Origin: Amycolatopsis sp. NBC_01488
GTDB taxonomy: Bacteria > Actinomycetota > Actinomycetes > Mycobacteriales > Pseudonocardiaceae
DNA: 64,000 nt
Direction of reading: 5' to 3'
Assembly: GCF_036227105.1 (NCBI RefSeq)
Contig: NZ_CP109434.1
Coordinates: 5,986,501 to 6,050,500 of the forward strand
Position numbers and translations under genes: made by a program
The notes under the pieces: generated by a model
Told to the model about the DNA's origin: nothing
What the model saw: the letters and a program-made list of their open reading frames with translations, nothing else
Databases searched by the model: none
Shown here: in pieces, positions 28,326-36,567 of the stretch
Layout of the letters: the number at the start of each line of letters is the position of its first letter
Numbering within the stretch: the stretch's first letter is position 1

Positions 28326-29546
28326 TCAGCCGGCCGGGACAGCTCGGCGCTGCACGGCCAGCAGGGCGACGTCGTCCTGGGCTGCCCGGTTGCCGATCAT
28401 CGCCGCCATCAGCTGCGCGCAGACCCGTTCGGGGTCGCCCGCGCGCAGGGTGTCCGCCAGCTGCCGCATCCCGGCGTCCACCGGCCGGTCCCGGCGTTCG
28501 ACCAGGCCGTCGGTGTAGAACGCGAGCACGCTCTCCGGCGGCAGGTCGATCACCGTCGTGCGCCGCCGGGGCCGTCCGATGGTCAGCCCGATCGGCGGGT
28601 CCGGCGGCACGTCCAGCAGCCGGCCCGGTTCGCCGGCCAGTGCCTGCGCGGGCGGCAGGTGACCGGCGAGCGACAGGGCGATGGTCTCGCGGCCCGGTTC
28701 GATGATCCCGTAGGCGACGGTGGCCATCGCGCCGTGCTCGAAGTGGTTGGCCTTGCGGTCGAGCTTGGCGAGCACCTCGTCGGGGCTCTCGCAGTCGAGG
28801 GCGTACGCGCGCAGGGCGCTGCGCAGCCGTCCCATGATCACGGCGGCCTCCAGCCCGTGGCCGGAGACGTCGCCCATCACGACCCCGAGCCGGTCGCCGG
28901 GCAGGACGAACAGGTCGTACCAGTCGCCGCCGAGCCCGGTTTCCGCGCCGGGTACGTACCGCGCGCCGAAGGCCAGGCCAGGCACGTCCGGCAGGTTGCT
29001 GGGCAGCAGGCTGCGCTGCAGCGCCATGGTGGCGGAGCGGTTCTCTTCGAGCGCTTCGACCTGGATCGCCATCGCGAGGCGGTCCGCGAGCAGCTGCATC
29101 GTCGCGACCTCGGCCTCGGTGAACTCCCGGGACGCGACCGATCCGACGTGGAGCACCCCGACCAGCTCGGCCCCGGCGATCATCGGCACGCCGAGCATCG
29201 AGCGCAGCCCTCGTTCCCACAGCAGGGAGTTCACGACGGTGGTTTCGTCGACGTGGTCGAGCACGACGGGCTGCCGCTCGAGCGCCACGCGGCCGGCGAA
29301 CCCGCTGCCGACCTGCACCCGGACGCCCTGGTGGACCTCTTCTTCGATGCCGGCCGCGGCGAACGCCACGAGCTGGCGGCCGCTGGCCTGGTACCGCAGT
29401 ACGGTCGCGGTGTCGACCTCCAGCACGTCGCGCAGCCGCTGCAGGGTCTCGGCGAGCAGCTCGGCCAGCCCGAGGTGTTCGGCGGGTACGCCGAGGATCT
29501 TCTCCAGCTGCTGCAGCCGGTCGTGCGCGCCGATACTCCGGGACAT
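28326..29546 (-). CDS. GAF-SpoIIE protein phosphatase (RsbU-like)
   Basis: 406-residue regulator. A GAF domain is at about residues 25-165 (AELLAETLQRLRDVLEVDTA, then RSMLGVPMIAGAELVGVLHV), a coiled linker follows, and the PP2C/SpoIIE domain is at about 180-400 with GGDWYDLFVLPG, GDVSGHGLEAA, YTDGLVERR and QDDVALLAV. All metal ligands are present, so it is probably an active phospho-STAS phosphatase. It is monocistronic, convergent with the STAS gene at 27923 and divergent from the histidine phosphatase gene. The GAF effector is unknown; such GAF domains often sense redox or small ligands. Confidence 0.9.
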   Translation of the reverse strand: MSRSIGAHDRLQQLEKILGVPAEHLGLAELLAETLQRLRDVLEVDTATVLRYQASGRQLVAFAAAGIEEEVHQGVRVQVGSGFAGRVALERQPVVLDHVDETTVVNSLLWERGLRSMLGVPMIAGAELVGVLHVGSVASREFTEAEVATMQLLADRLAMAIQVEALEENRSATMALQRSLLPSNLPDVPGLAFGARYVPGAETGLGGDWYDLFVLPGDRLGVVMGDVSGHGLEAAVIMGRLRSALRAYALDCESPDEVLAKLDRKANHFEHGAMATVAYGIIEPGRETIALSLAGHLPPAQALAGEPGRLLDVPPDPPIGLTIGRPRRRTTVIDLPPESVLAFYTDGLVERRDRPVDAGMRQLADTLRAGDPERVCAQLMAAMIGNRAAQDDVALLAVQRRAVPAG

Positions 29547-29592
29547 GGAAAGACCCTAGCCGGGAACTCCTTTGCGCTCCTAACCATCCCGG

Positions 29593-29619
29593 GTTTCGAC
29601 GGCGGGTCGCCAGGGGTAA
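29593..29619 (+). promoter_or_regulatory. candidate SigB/SigF-type promoter, leaderless
   Basis: GTTT (29593-29596), 17 bases, then GGGTAA (29614-29619). The -10 ends 10 bases before the GTG at 29630, so the transcript would begin at or next to the start codon. No ribosome site is visible there, which supports leaderless expression. Confidence 0.5.
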
Positions 29620-29629
29620 TCAGCCGGTC

Positions 29630-30349
29630 GTGAGCGTCGACTTGGAGTGGGTGGCCGTGCTGCGCCACGGTCAAAGCAGCGGGAACGTGGCCCGGGAAGA
29701 GGCGGAGTCGGCGGGCGCGGACGTGATCGACATCGCCGAGCGCGACGCCGACGTGCCGCTGACCGATCTGGGCCGTGAGCAGGCGAAGGCCGCGGGGGAG
29801 TTCTTCACCGAGCGCCCACCGGACCTCGTGGTCACCTCGACCTACCGCCGGGCCTGGGACACCGCGCTCCTGGCCGCGCCGGACGGCGTGGCGGTCGTGC
29901 CGGACGAACGGCTGCGCGACCGCGAGCTCGGCGTGCTGGACCTGCTGACCTCGCACGGCGTCCGCGAGCGGTGGCCCGACGAGCTGCGGCGCAAGCGGCG
30001 GCTGGGCAAGTTCTACTACCGGCCGCCGGGCGGGGAGTCCTGGGCGGACGTCGTCCTGCGGCTGCGGTCCCTGCTGCGCGAGCTGAGCGCGGACCACCCC
30101 GGCGAGCGCGTCCTGCTGTCCGCCCACGAGATGACCGTCTACGCCCTGCGCTACCTCCTCGAAGGCCTGCCGGAACCCGACCTGCTGCGCGTCGCCGGCG
30201 GCACCGAGGTCCCGAACGGGTCGGTGACGGCCTGGGAGCGTGACCGCGACGGCGCGTTCACCATGGTGCTGGCCCAGGAGGTCGGTCACCTGCACGCCAC
30301 CGACACCCCGCCGACGGCGGACGACGATGCCGCGCAGCAGCTCTCCTGA
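29630..30349 (+). CDS. histidine phosphatase superfamily protein
   Basis: 239-residue phosphoglycerate-mutase-like phosphatase. The catalytic LRHGQSSGN holds the nucleophile His (about residue 12); TSTYRRAWDTA gives the second Arg, RDRELGVLD the acid region, and LLSAHEMTVYALRYLL the second active-site His. The C-terminal 30 residues are unconserved and overlap the next gene. It has no clear ribosome site and sits right behind a SigB-like -10, so it is probably a leaderless stress-regulated gene. The substrate is unknown; family members act on sugar phosphates and many other esters. Confidence 0.88.
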   Translation: MSVDLEWVAVLRHGQSSGNVAREEAESAGADVIDIAERDADVPLTDLGREQAKAAGEFFTERPPDLVVTSTYRRAWDTALLAAPDGVAVVPDERLRDRELGVLDLLTSHGVRERWPDELRRKRRLGKFYYRPPGGESWADVVLRLRSLLRELSADHPGERVLLSAHEMTVYALRYLLEGLPEPDLLRVAGGTEVPNGSVTAWERDRDGAFTMVLAQEVGHLHATDTPPTADDDAAQQLS

Positions 30350-31196
30350 CCCGGCGCCGATCAGCCCGGCCCTGTTGCGGGACCGGCGGATCGGCACCGG
30401 CGACCGCGGCACCGTGCTCGTCGTCGGGGGCGCCCGGACCGTGCCGGGCGCCCCGGCGCTGTCCGGCACCGCCGCCCTGCGCGCCGGCGCGGGCACGCTC
30501 CAGCTCGCGGTCAGCGAACGGCACGCGGTCGCGCTCGGCGTGGCGGTGCCCGAGTCGTCGGTGTTCGGCCTGCCGGAGACCGGGTCCGGTGCGATCGCCG
30601 GCGACGCCGTCGACCGGCTGGCCGACGTGCTGCCCGGCGCCGGCACCGTCGTGGTCGGTCCCGGGCTCACCGGCGCCGAGGAGACCGAGGATCTGCTGCG
30701 GCACCTGGTTCCCGCCATCGCACCGGACGCGCGGGTGGTGCTCGACGCGTTCGCGCTCGGCGCGCTCAGCCGGGCGCCCGAGCTCGCGAAACCGCTGTCC
30801 GGCCGGCTCGTGCTGACACCGAACCGGACCGAAGCCGCGTTCCTCGACGACTGCTCCGAAGAGGACGTCGACGACCTCGAAACCGCGGTCCGGATCGCCG
30901 AGCGCTACGACGGTGTCGTGCTGCTCTTCGGCGTGGTCGCCGAGCCGGGCGGCCGGACCTGGCGCGACGGCAGCGGCCACGTCGGGCTCGCGACGTCCGG
31001 CAGCGGCGACGTCCTGGCCGGGCTGACCGGCGGCTTCCTCGCCCGCGGCGCGGACCTCGACCAGGCCGCCTGCTGGGCGACGCACGTCCACGCCGTGGCC
31101 GGGCAGCGGCTGATCCCGGACACCGGGACCACCGGCCTGCTCGCGCGGGAGCTGGTCGACGAGATCCCCCGCGTGATCGCCGAGCTGGAGCGCTGA
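30327..31196 (+). CDS. nnrD: ADP/ATP-dependent NAD(P)H-hydrate dehydratase
   Basis: 289-residue YjeF C-terminal-type enzyme that repairs hydrated NAD(P)H. The family blocks are seen: TVLVVGGARTVPGAPALSGT at the N-terminus, RAGAGTLQLAVSE, VVVGPGLTGAE, LVLTPNRTEAAF, and the signature TSGSGDVLAGLTGGFLARG near residues 225-243, where the Asp is catalytic. It lacks the NnrE epimerase half, so it is the single-domain form. The ATG overlaps the end of the histidine phosphatase gene by 23 bases, implying co-expression, possibly under the same stress promoter. It ends 3 bases before the convergent SDR gene. Confidence 0.85.
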   Translation: MPRSSSPDPAPISPALLRDRRIGTGDRGTVLVVGGARTVPGAPALSGTAALRAGAGTLQLAVSERHAVALGVAVPESSVFGLPETGSGAIAGDAVDRLADVLPGAGTVVVGPGLTGAEETEDLLRHLVPAIAPDARVVLDAFALGALSRAPELAKPLSGRLVLTPNRTEAAFLDDCSEEDVDDLETAVRIAERYDGVVLLFGVVAEPGGRTWRDGSGHVGLATSGSGDVLAGLTGGFLARGADLDQAACWATHVHAVAGQRLIPDTGTTGLLARELVDEIPRVIAELER

Positions 31197-31199
31197 GCC

Positions 31200-31919
31200 C
31201 TACCGCTGGGCGGTCGGGCGCACGACGATTTCGTTGACGTCGACGCCGTCCGGCTGCCCGATCGCGTACGAGATCGCGCCGGCGATCGTGCCGGGCGCGA
31301 GCGGCACCGCGCGGTAGGTGCGCATCGCCTGCCGCGCACCGGGTTCGGTGATCGTGTCGGCCAGCTCGGACTCGACGACGCCCGGCGACACGGTCGTGAC
31401 GCGGATGCCGGATTCGGCCTCCAGGCGCAGGCCCTCGGTGATCGCGCGGGCGGCGTACTTCGTGGCGCAGTACACCGCGGCCGTCGGCACCACCTGGTGC
31501 GCGCCGGTGGAGGCGATGGTCACGAAGTGCCCGCCGCCCTGCCGCCGGAAGTGCGGCAGCGCGGCCGCGATCCCGTGCAGCAGGCCGCGGACGTTGACGT
31601 CGAGCATCCGGTCCCACTCGTCGACCAGCAGGGAATCCAGGCGCGACAACGGCATCACGCCGGCGTTGGCGACGAACACGTCGAGCCGGCCGTGCGCTTC
31701 GACGGCGGCGTCGGCGAAGGCGGCGACCTCCGCGCGGTCGGTGACGTCGAGGCGGTGCACGTCCGCGGTGCCGCCGGCGTCGTGGATCTCCTTCGCCAGC
31801 GCGGTGAGCCGGTCTTCCCGCCGGGCGCCGAGCACGACGTGGTGGCCTTCGCGGGCCAGCCGCAGCGCGGTGGCGTGGCCGATGCCGCTGCCGGCGCCGG
31901 TGATGAGGACGGTCTTCAC
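31200..31919 (-). CDS. short-chain dehydrogenase/reductase
   Basis: 239-residue classical SDR. The NAD(P)-binding motif is ITGAGSGIGHATAL at about residues 6-19, with GARRED after strand 2 suggesting NADPH. NAGVMPLSRL follows, the catalytic Ser is in VTIASTGAH, and Tyr-Lys in YCATKYAA. The ending GQPDGVDVNEIVVRPTAQR is typical of the YdfG/clavulanate-dehydrogenase-like group. The GTG start is in a GTGA overlap with the upstream SDR gene, so the two are co-translated. The substrate is unknown. Confidence 0.9.
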   Translation of the reverse strand: MKTVLITGAGSGIGHATALRLAREGHHVVLGARREDRLTALAKEIHDAGGTADVHRLDVTDRAEVAAFADAAVEAHGRLDVFVANAGVMPLSRLDSLLVDEWDRMLDVNVRGLLHGIAAALPHFRRQGGGHFVTIASTGAHQVVPTAAVYCATKYAARAITEGLRLEAESGIRVTTVSPGVVESELADTITEPGARQAMRTYRAVPLAPGTIAGAISYAIGQPDGVDVNEIVVRPTAQR

Positions 31920-32761
31920 TCGGTTCCTTCCGGGAAGTCGGCGCCGAGGGTGACCTCGCGCCAGGTGTCGAACCCGGCTCGCAGGGTGTCGAGCCGGGCG
32001 GTGGCGATGGCGTAGGCGGCCTTGCCGAGCAGCAGCCGCAGGGGCGGCTCGTCGGCGTCGACGGCGGTGAGGATCGCCTCGGCCGCGCGGACCGGGTCGC
32101 CCGGCTGGTGGCCGTAGGTCGCGGTGGTCGCGGCCCGGGCGCCGGCCGTCTCGGCGTAGTCGTCGATGCGGGTCGCCGACTGGCGCATCGAGGGGCCGGA
32201 CCAGTTGGTGCGGAAGGCGGCGGGCTCGACGATCGTCACCTTGATCCCCAGCGGTGCCACTTCGGCGGCCAGCGACTCGGAAAGCCCTTCCACCGCGAAC
32301 TTCGTCGCGTGGTAGTAGCCGGTGGCGCCGAAGGCGGCGAGCCCGCCGAGGGACGACACGTTCACGACGTGTCCGCTCCGCCGGGCCCGCATACCCGGCA
32401 GCACCGCCTTCGTGACGTCGGCGAGGCCGAAGACGTTGGCGTCGAACAGGCGCCGGACCTCGTCGTCCTCGCCCTCCTCGACCGCGGCCAGGTAGCCGTA
32501 GCCGGCGTTGTTGACCAGGACGTCGATCCGGCCGAACGCGGTTTCGGCGCGCTTCACCGCGTCGGCGACCTGCGCGGGGTCGGTGACGTCGAGCGGCAGG
32601 ACCAGCGCGCGATCGCCGTGCCGGCCGGCGAGGTCGGCGACCCGCGCGGGGTCGCGAGCCGTGACGACGGCCCGCAGGCCGCGGTCGAGCACGGTTTCGG
32701 CCAGGGCGCGGCCGAGGCCGGTGGAGCAGCCGGTGATGAACCAGACAGCGCTTTCGGGCAT
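31916..32761 (-). CDS. short-chain dehydrogenase/reductase
   Basis: 281-residue SDR with a longer C-terminus. The glycine motif is ITGCSTGLGRALAE, NNAGYGYLAAVEEG follows, then VNVSSLGGLAAFGATGYYHATKFAVEGLSE with the catalytic Ser, Tyr and Lys, then VEPAAFRTNW. This is the common actinobacterial oxidoreductase type with TGxxxGLG. It is second of a co-directional XRE-SDR-SDR set, 43 bases behind the XRE gene, which probably regulates it. The substrate is not identifiable. Confidence 0.9.
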   Translation of the reverse strand: MPESAVWFITGCSTGLGRALAETVLDRGLRAVVTARDPARVADLAGRHGDRALVLPLDVTDPAQVADAVKRAETAFGRIDVLVNNAGYGYLAAVEEGEDDEVRRLFDANVFGLADVTKAVLPGMRARRSGHVVNVSSLGGLAAFGATGYYHATKFAVEGLSESLAAEVAPLGIKVTIVEPAAFRTNWSGPSMRQSATRIDDYAETAGARAATTATYGHQPGDPVRAAEAILTAVDADEPPLRLLLGKAAYAIATARLDTLRAGFDTWREVTLGADFPEGTE

Positions 32762-32804
32762 GACGAAGTACTCCGTCCACTGTGGAATGACAGAAAGGGG
32801 TTTC

Positions 32805-33626
32805 TCAGCCGGCGGCGAGACTGCCGAGCAGGGCGAGCCCGGCTTCCGATGGACTGCCGGGTTCGGCCTGGTAGACCACCAGCTGCTGGCCGGGCGCGCT
32901 GTTCACGGTCAGCGCCTCGTAGCTCAGCACGAGCTCGCCGACCAGGCGGTGGTGGAACCGCTTGGTCTCGTGCGTCTTCTGCCGGATGTCGTGGCGCGCC
33001 CACAGCCGGCGGAAGTCCGCGCTCTTGACCGACAGCTCGCCGACCGTCTCGATCAGCTGAGGGTCGTCGGGGTCGATCCCGGCGGCGACGCGCAGGCCGC
33101 CGACGGTGTTGACCGCGACGCGCTCCCAGTCCGGGTAGAACTCGCGGGCGTCCGGGTCCAGGAACACCAGCCGGACCAGATCACCGCTGTGGGCGTGCCC
33201 GGCGAACAACGCCTCGCCCAGCGCGTTGTGCGCGAGCACCTCGAGGCAGCGGCCGAGCACGAGCGCGGGCGTGTCCGGCCAGCCGTCCATCAGCCGAAGG
33301 AGGTTCGGGCTGACCTGCTCCCGCCGCCGTGCGCGCCGGCGGCGGGCCGGCGCCGGCTGCGCCAGCCGGTGCAGGTGGGCGGTGGCGTCCTCGTCGAGGG
33401 CCAGCCCGCGGGCCAGCGCGTCGAGGACCTGCGCCGAGGGGTTGCGCTCCCGGCCCTGTTCCAGGCGCACGTAGTAGTCGGTGCTGACGCCGGCCAGCAC
33501 CGCGACCTCCTCGCGGCGCAGGCCCGCCACCCGCCGCGACCCGCCGGCGGGCAGGCCAAGCTCCGCCGGTCCCACCTGTTCGCGGCGGGCGCGGAGGAAC
33601 TCTCCGAGCGGGTTTTCCTGGGACAT
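32805..33626 (-). CDS. XRE-family regulator with MmyB-like ligand domain
   Basis: 273-residue regulator. The HTH is at about residues 8-80 (LGEFLRARREQVGPAELGLP, then VAGLRREEVAVLAGVSTDYY, then RLEQGRERNPSAQVLDALAR). The C-terminal MmyB-like domain covers about 110-270 (ALVLGRCLEVLAHNALGEAL, DARVFYPDW-like DAREFYPDW, and LVLSYEALTVNSAPGQQLVV), a fold found to bind fatty-acid-like ligands. It stands first in the operon with two SDR genes; this arrangement is frequent in Streptomyces and Amycolatopsis, with the SDR genes as its targets. Confidence 0.9.
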   Translation of the reverse strand: MSQENPLGEFLRARREQVGPAELGLPAGGSRRVAGLRREEVAVLAGVSTDYYVRLEQGRERNPSAQVLDALARGLALDEDATAHLHRLAQPAPARRRRARRREQVSPNLLRLMDGWPDTPALVLGRCLEVLAHNALGEALFAGHAHSGDLVRLVFLDPDAREFYPDWERVAVNTVGGLRVAAGIDPDDPQLIETVGELSVKSADFRRLWARHDIRQKTHETKRFHHRLVGELVLSYEALTVNSAPGQQLVVYQAEPGSPSEAGLALLGSLAAG

Positions 33627-33833
33627 GCTCCAAGGCTAACGCCGATCGGGCCGGGGAGGGTGGCCGCGCCGCACCCACCCTCACGCGCACGTGAGCCGGA
33701 TCGGCTGCGCAGCAAGGCGGGCGGCAGTGCGAAAGGCCCCGAAACTTTCCGAAAATCGTTGACCGGTCCCGGGTGGCGAACGAACGATTCTCGCAGCTGC
33801 GCGCGCCTCATCCTCCCGGAAAGGATTCGTCTG

Positions 33834-36059
33834 GTGCGAAGACTCCTCACCGCCTTCCTCGCCGCCGTGCTGTCGATCGCGGCGGCCATCGTGCTGGTGG
33901 TCACGGCGCAGCCCGCGTCGGCGGCCACGCTGACCAAGGTGACCGGCTTCGGCGACAACCCCAGCAACCTGAACATGTACGCCTACGTCCCGGACCACGT
34001 CGCCGCCAAGCCCGCGCTGCTGGTCGCGTTGCACTACTGCACCGGCTCGGCCTCGGCGGTGTTCAACGGCGACGCGCACGACTACGTCACCGCGGCCGAC
34101 CAGTACGGCTACGTCATCGTGTTCCCGGAAGCCACGCGCAGCGGGCAGTGCTTCGACGTCTCCTCGCCGCAGGCCCTCACCCGCGGCGGCGGCAGCGACC
34201 CGGTCGGCATCCTGTCGATGGTCGGCTACGCCGAGCAGCACTACAACGTCGACCCCGCACGGGTCTTCGTCACCGGGTTCTCCTCCGGCGCGATGATGAC
34301 GAACGTCCTCGCCGCGGAGTACCCGGACGTGTTCGCCGCGGGCTCCGCGTTCATGGGCGTGCCGGCCGGCTGCTTCGGCACCACCGACGGGTCGAGCTGG
34401 AACAGCCAGTGCGCCAACGGCCAGATCATCAAGACCGCGCAGCAGTGGGGCGACCAGGCCCGGCAGATGAGCGGCGGGCGCAGCGGCCCGTACCCGCGGA
34501 TGCAGCTGTGGCACGGCACCGCCGACGACACGCTGCACTACCCGAACTTCGGCGAAGAGATCAAGCAGTGGACGAACCTGCACGGGGTGAGCCAGACGCC
34601 GTCGGCCACCGACCAGCCGCAGTCCGGCTGGACGCGCACCCGCTACGGCAGCACCGGAGCGCAGGCGCCGGTCGAGGGGATCAGCGTCCAGGGCGCCGGG
34701 CACGTGCTGCCGCAGAACGGGATGGTGGCGTACGCGATCGCGTTCCTGGGCCTGAACAGCGGTTCGGCGGCGACGACGTCCCCGTCGCCGTCCGCGGGGA
34801 CCACGCTGGGCAGCGCGGCGAGCGGGTCCGGCCGCTACTTCGGCACCGCGGTCTCGGCGAGCAAGCTCTCGGACAGCGTCTACACCGGCATCCTGAGCCG
34901 CGAGTTCTCCATGATCACGCCGGAGAACGAGATGAAGATCGACGCCACCGAGCCCGCGCAGAACCAGTTCTCCTACGCCAACGCCGACCGGATCGTCAGC
35001 CAGGCGACGAGCCAGGGCGCCCGGATGCGCGGGCACACGCTCGCGTGGCACTCGCAGCAGCCCGGCTGGATGCAGAGCATGGAGGGCTCGGCGTTGCGCT
35101 CGGCGATGCTGAACCACATCACCCAGGTCGCGACCCACTACCGCGGCAAGATCTACGCCTGGGACGTCGTCAACGAGGCCTTCGCCGACGGCAGCACCGG
35201 AGCCCGGCGTGACTCGAACCTGCAGCGCACCGGCGACGACTGGATCGAGGCGGCGTTCCGCGCCGCGCGGGCGGCCGACCCGGGCGCGAAGCTCTGCTAC
35301 AACGACTACAACACCGACGACTGGAACCAGGCGAAGACCCAGGCCGTGTACCGCATGATCCAGGACTTCAAGTCCCGCGGCGTGCCGATCGACTGCGTCG
35401 GCTTCCAGTCGCACTTCAACAGCGCCAGCCCGGTGCCGTCGAACTACCGGACGACGCTGCAGAACTTCGCCGACCTCGGCGTCGAGGTGCAGATCACCGA
35501 GCTGGACATCGAAGGGTCGGGTACCACGCAGGCGGACAACTTCCGCACGGTCACGAACGCCTGTCTCGCGGTGGCGCGGTGCGCCGGGATCACCGTGTGG
35601 GGCATCCGCGACACGGACTCGTGGCGGGCGTCCGCGACGCCGCTGCTGTTCGACGGCAACGGCCAGAAGAAGGCGGCCTACACCGCGGTCCTCGACGCGC
35701 TGAACGGCGGCGCGACCACGCCGCCGACTACCACGCCCACCACGCCCACCACCACGCCGCCTCCGCCGACGACCACGACCCCGCCGCCGGGTGGCTGCAC
35801 CGGCACCTACGCCAAGACGGCGGAGTGGAACGTCGGCTTCAACGGCCAGGTGACGGTGACCGGCTCGGACAACTGGGTGCTCACCATCACCTTCCACGCG
35901 CCCCAGAAGGTCATCGGCAGCTGGAACTACACCGGCACCTGGGACAGCACCGGGTACGTGCTGACCGCGCGGCCCACCGGGAGCGGCAACGTCATCGGCT
36001 TCACCGTGCAGCACGGCGGAAACCTGACGGACCCGACCGTGACCTGCGCGGTGGGCTAG
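33834..36059 (+). CDS. secreted esterase-GH10 xylanase-CBM fusion
   Basis: 741-residue secreted multidomain xylan degrader. The signal peptide is residues 1-31. An esterase of the PHB-depolymerase/feruloyl-esterase type covers 32-308, with nucleophile Ser150 in VTGFSSGAMM, acid Asp231/232 in HGTADD, and His290 in GAGHVLP. After a short Ser/Pro linker comes a GH10 endo-xylanase (326-624), with acid/base Glu448 in WDVVNEAF and nucleophile Glu556 in QITELDIEG. A Thr/Pro linker (627-652) leads to a CBM2-like cellulose/xylan-binding module (655-741). The GTG follows GGAAAGGA. The stop overlaps that of the convergent ogt-type gene. The esterase probably strips acetyl or feruloyl groups while GH10 cuts the chain. 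Confidence 0.93.
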   Translation: MRRLLTAFLAAVLSIAAAIVLVVTAQPASAATLTKVTGFGDNPSNLNMYAYVPDHVAAKPALLVALHYCTGSASAVFNGDAHDYVTAADQYGYVIVFPEATRSGQCFDVSSPQALTRGGGSDPVGILSMVGYAEQHYNVDPARVFVTGFSSGAMMTNVLAAEYPDVFAAGSAFMGVPAGCFGTTDGSSWNSQCANGQIIKTAQQWGDQARQMSGGRSGPYPRMQLWHGTADDTLHYPNFGEEIKQWTNLHGVSQTPSATDQPQSGWTRTRYGSTGAQAPVEGISVQGAGHVLPQNGMVAYAIAFLGLNSGSAATTSPSPSAGTTLGSAASGSGRYFGTAVSASKLSDSVYTGILSREFSMITPENEMKIDATEPAQNQFSYANADRIVSQATSQGARMRGHTLAWHSQQPGWMQSMEGSALRSAMLNHITQVATHYRGKIYAWDVVNEAFADGSTGARRDSNLQRTGDDWIEAAFRAARAADPGAKLCYNDYNTDDWNQAKTQAVYRMIQDFKSRGVPIDCVGFQSHFNSASPVPSNYRTTLQNFADLGVEVQITELDIEGSGTTQADNFRTVTNACLAVARCAGITVWGIRDTDSWRASATPLLFDGNGQKKAAYTAVLDALNGGATTPPTTTPTTPTTTPPPPTTTTPPPGGCTGTYAKTAEWNVGFNGQVTVTGSDNWVLTITFHAPQKVIGSWNYTGTWDSTGYVLTARPTGSGNVIGFTVQHGGNLTDPTVTCAVG

Positions 36060-36550
36060 AACAACCGGCCGACCTCGGCCGCGGGCGGTTCCTCCAGGCT
36101 CAGGAGGAACCGCTTGCGGGTGAGGCCGCCGGCGTACCCGGTCAGGCCGCCGCTCGTGCCGACCACCCGGTGGCAGGGCACGATGACGCTGATCGGGTTC
36201 CAGCCGTTGGCGTTCCCGACCGCCTGCGCGGCGCCGGGGTCGCCCAGTTCGGCGGCCAACTGCCCGTACGTGCGGGTTTCGCCGTACGGGATCTTCGTCA
36301 GCAGGGCCCAGACCTGCTTCTCGAACGCCGAGCCGCGCGGCGCGAGCTCGAGGTCGAACTCGCGCCGCGTGCCCGCGAAGTACTCGCCGAGCTGGGCTTT
36401 CGCGGCTTCGAAGCCGTCGTCGTCGCGGCGGCCGAGGTCGGTCAGGCGCGGCGTCCGGAGGTGGCCGTCGAAGTAGAGCCCGGCCAGCGCCTCGCCGTCG
36501 CCGACCAGGGTCAGCGGACCGATCGGGGACGCGATGACGGCGTGCTTCAT
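36056..36550 (-). CDS. ogt: methylated-DNA--protein-cysteine methyltransferase
   Basis: 164-residue O6-alkylguanine-DNA alkyltransferase, which repairs O6-methylguanine by suicidal transfer to its own Cys. The active site is ISVIVPCHRVVGTSGGLTGY with the PCHRV Cys; the DNA-binding segment is FEKQVWALLTKIPYGETRTY, and RFLLSLE ends the fold. The N-terminal domain (MKHAVIASPIGPLTLVGDGE) is the short Ogt type without an Ada regulatory part. It is convergent with the xylanase gene (shared stop bases) and 17 bases upstream of the end of the GH16 gene region on the same strand. Confidence 0.93.
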   Translation of the reverse strand: MKHAVIASPIGPLTLVGDGEALAGLYFDGHLRTPRLTDLGRRDDDGFEAAKAQLGEYFAGTRREFDLELAPRGSAFEKQVWALLTKIPYGETRTYGQLAAELGDPGAAQAVGNANGWNPISVIVPCHRVVGTSGGLTGYAGGLTRKRFLLSLEEPPAAEVGRLF

Positions 36551-36567
36551 GCCGCCCAGCCTACGGG

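Noticed and set aside
32508..36059. An apparent 1183-residue protein with the xylanase at its end
   Set aside because: The signal peptide begins at 33834. Everything upstream is antisense to the XRE gene and part of an SDR gene.
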